Assembly (NCBI GenBank): GCA_030613045.1
Contig: JAUWMS010000049.1
Coordinates: 1-10,026, forward strand
Reading direction: 5' to 3'
Length of the DNA: 10,026 nt
Origin: Candidatus Latescibacterota bacterium
GTDB lineage: Bacteria; Latescibacterota; 4484-107
The notes under the pieces were generated by a model. The model saw only the letters and a list, made by a program, of their open reading frames with translations, was not told the DNA's origin and ran no database searches. Position numbers and translations under genes: made by a program. Shown here piece by piece: positions 7,613 to 10,026 of the stretch; position 1 is the stretch's first letter, and each line of letters starts with the position of its first letter.

Positions 7613-8272
7613 ATGCAATTTGAAATACTTGTCGAAGATGCGTCGGGAAAAATCGTATTGGAATCTGTTTTGGATAAAATTTTTGGCCCAAACAGGCAAG
7701 ATCATACCTATAGAATAATTTCCTACAAAGGAATTGGCCGTATTCCAAAAGATCTAAGAGGAACGACAGATCCGAAGAAGCGGTTTCTTCTGAATCAATT
7801 GCCCAAGTTACTCAGGGGATATGGAAAGAGCCTCCAAAACTTTTCTGCAGCCGTTGTCGTGATCGTGGACCTGGATGACAAGGACTGTCAGACGTTCAAA
7901 CAGGAAATGCTCGACATTCTGAATGACTGCAATCCACAGCCGACAACACTGTTCAGAATTGCGATAGAGGAAGGCGAAGCGTGGTTGTTGGGAGACCGTA
8001 ACGCCGTAAAAACGGCCTATCCTGATGCAAAAGAGCATGTCTTGAACACTTATGTGCAAGACGGCATTTGCGGTACATGGGAAAAGCTTGCGGATGCCAT
8101 CTATCCGGGTGGCTCTCAAAAGCTCAAACGATTGGGATGGCCCCATACAGGAAAGGCTAAATGTGATTGGGCGAGAAAGATTGCTCCCCACTTAGATGTG
8201 GAGAGTAATCGATCGAGAAGTTTCCAGGTATTTCGTGACGGCATCAGAAACCTGGCAGGGATTGAGATTTGA
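7613..8272 (+). CDS. DUF4276 family TOPRIM-like protein
   Basis: The 219-residue product fits DUF4276, a family regarded as TOPRIM-related and commonly encoded next to an AAA_21 ATPase. The TOPRIM pattern is visible: a first strand ending in acidic Glu8 (ILVEDASGK), then VVVIVDLDDKDC with the Asp cluster 86/88/89, suited to binding divalent metal. Later come RIAIEEGEAWLLGD (residues 115-128), where relatives usually have an ELEAW-like motif, and the closing APHLDVESNRSRSFQVFRDGI. The N-terminal glycine after the catalytic Glu is replaced by Asp-Ala-Ser. GAGGTGA (7602-7608) 4 nt upstream supports ATG 7613; an in-frame ATG at 7553 inside the ATPase gene is unlikely. With the ATPase it resembles split OLD-like nuclease systems such as PARIS (AriA-AriB) or AbiL. 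Nuclease activity is an inference. Confidence 0.83.
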   Translation: MQFEILVEDASGKIVLESVLDKIFGPNRQDHTYRIISYKGIGRIPKDLRGTTDPKKRFLLNQLPKLLRGYGKSLQNFSAAVVVIVDLDDKDCQTFKQEMLDILNDCNPQPTTLFRIAIEEGEAWLLGDRNAVKTAYPDAKEHVLNTYVQDGICGTWEKLADAIYPGGSQKLKRLGWPHTGKAKCDWARKIAPHLDVESNRSRSFQVFRDGIRNLAGIEI

Positions 8273-8480
8273 TGAATGAGGCTGGTACTACAGCCCAGAC
8301 CCCAGGCAGCTCTGTCAGGTCATCGAAACCGAGATGCTTTGGGGCAAGACGACCTGCCGCGTCTGGCTACCCGGTTCGGCCTCGGTGGTGAGGGTTAGCC
8401 ACACGTTCGGTAGGTCACTGCCTATCGCTACACTCAGGGCCATCGTTGGGGGCAGCGGAATTTCGTCGGTGGAGTTTTAG
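8272..8480 (+). pseudogene. Remnant of an SNF2-type helicase N-terminus (frameshifted, truncated)
   Basis: From 8280 to the stop at 8478-8480 one frame reads GWYYSPDPRQLCQVIETEML then WGKTTCRVWLPGSASVVRV. From memory of the family this resembles the N-terminal domain of SNF2/HepA-like helicases, including those linked to DISARM-type defence loci, where similar text precedes the helicase core. The frame has no start: TGA sits at 8277-8279. The ATG at 8272, which overlaps the previous stop as TGATG, is one frame out, so a one-base indel near 8281 would join them. The last about 27 codons do not look like the family and all helicase motifs are absent. I read it as a decayed fifth gene of the upstream operon. 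The match is unverified and could be coincidence. Confidence 0.45.
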
Positions 8481-8509
8481 CGACCTAATTGTCATAGAGA
8501 GGAAAACCA

Positions 8510-10026
8510 ATGCAGATGCAACGCCAGCATATTGTTCCGATACTTATAGAAGATGAAGTGAAACAGTCGTATCTGGATTATTCCATGAGCGTGATTGTGT
8601 CGCGCGCGCTGCCGGACGTGCGGGATGGATTGAAGCCGTCTCAGCGGCGGATTTTGATGGCCATGCACGATTTGAATTTGGTGCCCTCTCACACGCACCG
8701 AAAATGCGCGAAGATCGCGGGGGATACGTCGGGCAATTATCATCCCCACGGGGAGATGGTGATTTATCCGACGCTGGCGCGCATGGCGCAGGATTTCAAT
8801 CTGCGCTATATGTTGGTGGACGGCCAGGGCAATTTCGGGTCCATTGACGGCGACCCTCCCGGAGCGATGCGTTATACCGAGGCCCGGATGGCGCATCCCG
8901 CGGTGGAGCTTTTGGCGGATCTGGAGAAGGAAACGGTGGATTTTGCGCCGAACTACGACGATACGAGGCAGGAGCCGGTGGTGCTTCCGGGCAAGTTCCC
9001 CAATCTGATCTGCAACGGGTGTTCGGGGATCGCGGTGGGGATGGCCACGAATATCCCGCCGCACAATCTGTCGGAGGTGGTGGATGCGCTGCTGGCCCTG
9101 ATCGAGGATCCGGAGCTGGATGCGGATGGCTTGATGCGCCATATTTCCGGGCCGGATTTTCCCACCGGCGGCATTATCTACGGCGTAGAGGGCGTTCGGT
9201 CGGCGTATCGCACGGGACGGGGACGCGTGGTCATCCGGGCGCGGGCTACGATAGAGACCTTGAAGAACGGTCGCGAACATATTGTGATCACGGAGATTCC
9301 CTTTATGGTGACGAAGTCGTCTTTGATAGAAAATATCGCGGCTTTGGTGCGTCTCAAGAAGATCGAGGGGATCTCGGATTTGAGGGATGAGTCGGATCGG
9401 GACGGGCTTCGGATTGTAATCGAGTTGAAAAGAGACGCGTACGCGAGCGTGATCCTCAATCAGTTATACACGCGCACGCGGCTTCAGAATAGTTTCGGCG
9501 TGAATATGCTGGCGTTGGTGGACGGAGAACCGGTGACGTTGACACTCAAGAAGGTACTGGAGCATTATGTGGCGCATCGGCATCGGGTGGTGGTTCGCCG
9601 GACCCAGTTTGAGTTGGATAAGGCGCAGAAACGGGCGCACATTGTGGAGGGGCTGCGGATTGCGCTGGATCAGATAGATCAGGTGATCGCGCTCATTCGG
9701 AAGGCCCCGGACCGGCCAGCGGCGCGCGAAGGGCTCATGGAGGAATTCCGTCTTTCGGAGGTGCAGGCGGATGCCATTCTCGAAATGCGGTGGCAGCGCC
9801 TGACCGGGCTGGAGCGGAAAAAGGTCGAAGATGAGTATCTGGAACTGATCAAGGAGATCACGCGCTTAGAGGGAATTTTGATGAGCAAGCCTCAGCGGAT
9901 GGCGATTATCCGGGCGGAGCTGGAGGAATTGAAGCAAAAATACGGGGATGAGCGCAGGACGCAGATTGTGGCTTCGGCGGAGGAGTTCAGCATCGAGGAT
10001 CTGATCGCCGAGGAGAATATGGTGAT
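8510..10026 (+). CDS. gyrA: DNA gyrase subunit A, N-terminal part (runs off window)
   Basis: GyrA is the DNA-cleaving and wrapping subunit of gyrase. The frame is open from ATG 8510 to the right edge (505 whole codons); AGAGG (8498-8502) gives a good ribosome-binding site 7 nt upstream. The winged-helix domain is complete: LDYSMSVIVSRALPDVRDGL (residues 22-41), HRKCAKIAGDTSGNYHPHGE, and the catalytic Tyr122 in AMRYTEAR, numbered as in E. coli. The tower domain follows (IPFMVTKSSLIENIA, LQNSFGVNMLALVDG), then the coiled coil and LEMRWQRLTGLE. At the quinolone-determining positions it has Met83 and Pro87 instead of Ser83 and Asp87. The C-terminal beta-pinwheel lies outside the window, so GyrA versus ParC rests on gene order and gyrB proximity. 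Confidence 0.94.
   Translation, partial: MQMQRQHIVPILIEDEVKQSYLDYSMSVIVSRALPDVRDGLKPSQRRILMAMHDLNLVPSHTHRKCAKIAGDTSGNYHPHGEMVIYPTLARMAQDFNLRYMLVDGQGNFGSIDGDPPGAMRYTEARMAHPAVELLADLEKETVDFAPNYDDTRQEPVVLPGKFPNLICNGCSGIAVGMATNIPPHNLSEVVDALLALIEDPELDADGLMRHISGPDFPTGGIIYGVEGVRSAYRTGRGRVVIRARATIETLKNGREHIVITEIPFMVTKSSLIENIAALVRLKKIEGISDLRDESDRDGLRIVIELKRDAYASVILNQLYTRTRLQNSFGVNMLALVDGEPVTLTLKKVLEHYVAHRHRVVVRRTQFELDKAQKRAHIVEGLRIALDQIDQVIALIRKAPDRPAAREGLMEEFRLSEVQADAILEMRWQRLTGLERKKVEDEYLELIKEITRLEGILMSKPQRMAIIRAELEELKQKYGDERRTQIVASAEEFSIEDLIAEENMV

Noticed and set aside
8280..8295. GGCTG/CAGCC hairpin after the DUF4276 gene as a terminator
   Set aside because: The stem is only 5 bp and no T-run follows; it lies in the helicase-like relic.
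8492..9280. Long minus-strand frame (262 codons) opposite gyrA
   Set aside because: It is antisense to a strongly conserved GyrA region; the His/Arg-rich product is what reverse-complemented GC-rich coding DNA usually yields.

Overview
This is a bacterial chromosome segment carrying the replication origin and the classic origin-proximal gene cluster, all on the + strand: 3' end of dnaA, oriC, dnaN, recF, a DciA-type (DUF721) gene, gyrB and the first 505 codons of gyrA. The order dnaA-dnaN-recF-dciA-gyrB-gyrA is widely conserved. A DciA-type helicase partner, a GyrA active-site neighbourhood reading HPHGEMVIYPT instead of the usual HPHGD-SAVYDT, and a 'four helix bundle suffix' gene suggest a Gram-negative, probably uncultivated lineage. 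The phylum cannot be fixed from this window alone.

Origin (263-770): five perfect TTATCCACA DnaA boxes and three near-matches lie within about 170 bp. Two converging boxes sit inside a perfect 17-bp inverted repeat (345-385), and three boxes run in tandem at exact 11-bp steps (370-400). A last pair of boxes is followed by a short GC step and a run of DnaA-trio triplets (489-515), which resembles the basal unwinding module described for bacterial origins.

Housekeeping block (771-5470): the sliding clamp, RecF, DciA and GyrB all look intact. The two intergenic gaps (1899-2006 and 3412-3526) each hold a compact imperfect palindrome whose arms are degenerate short tandem repeats of period 7 and period 9.

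Accessory island (5471-8509): about 3 kb separates gyrB from gyrA. It holds a four-helix-bundle suffix protein with a third mirrored period-9 repeat inside its reading frame, a 51-codon unknown ORF, an SMC/OLD-like AAA ATPase, a DUF4276 TOPRIM-like protein, and a frameshifted, truncated remnant that looks like the N-terminus of an SNF2-type helicase. The first four ORFs are tightly coupled (an ATGA overlap, then gaps of 1 and 4 nt), which suggests one transcript. The ATPase/DUF4276 pair is visibly AT-richer than the gyrase genes (26/60 G+C at 6541-6600 and 24/60 at 7681-7740, against 38/60 at 9061-9120), consistent with horizontal acquisition. An ATPase-TOPRIM pair next to a decayed helicase gene looks like mobile-element conflict or phage-defence cargo parked in the gyrase locus. 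That is an inference; nothing in the sequence proves the activity.
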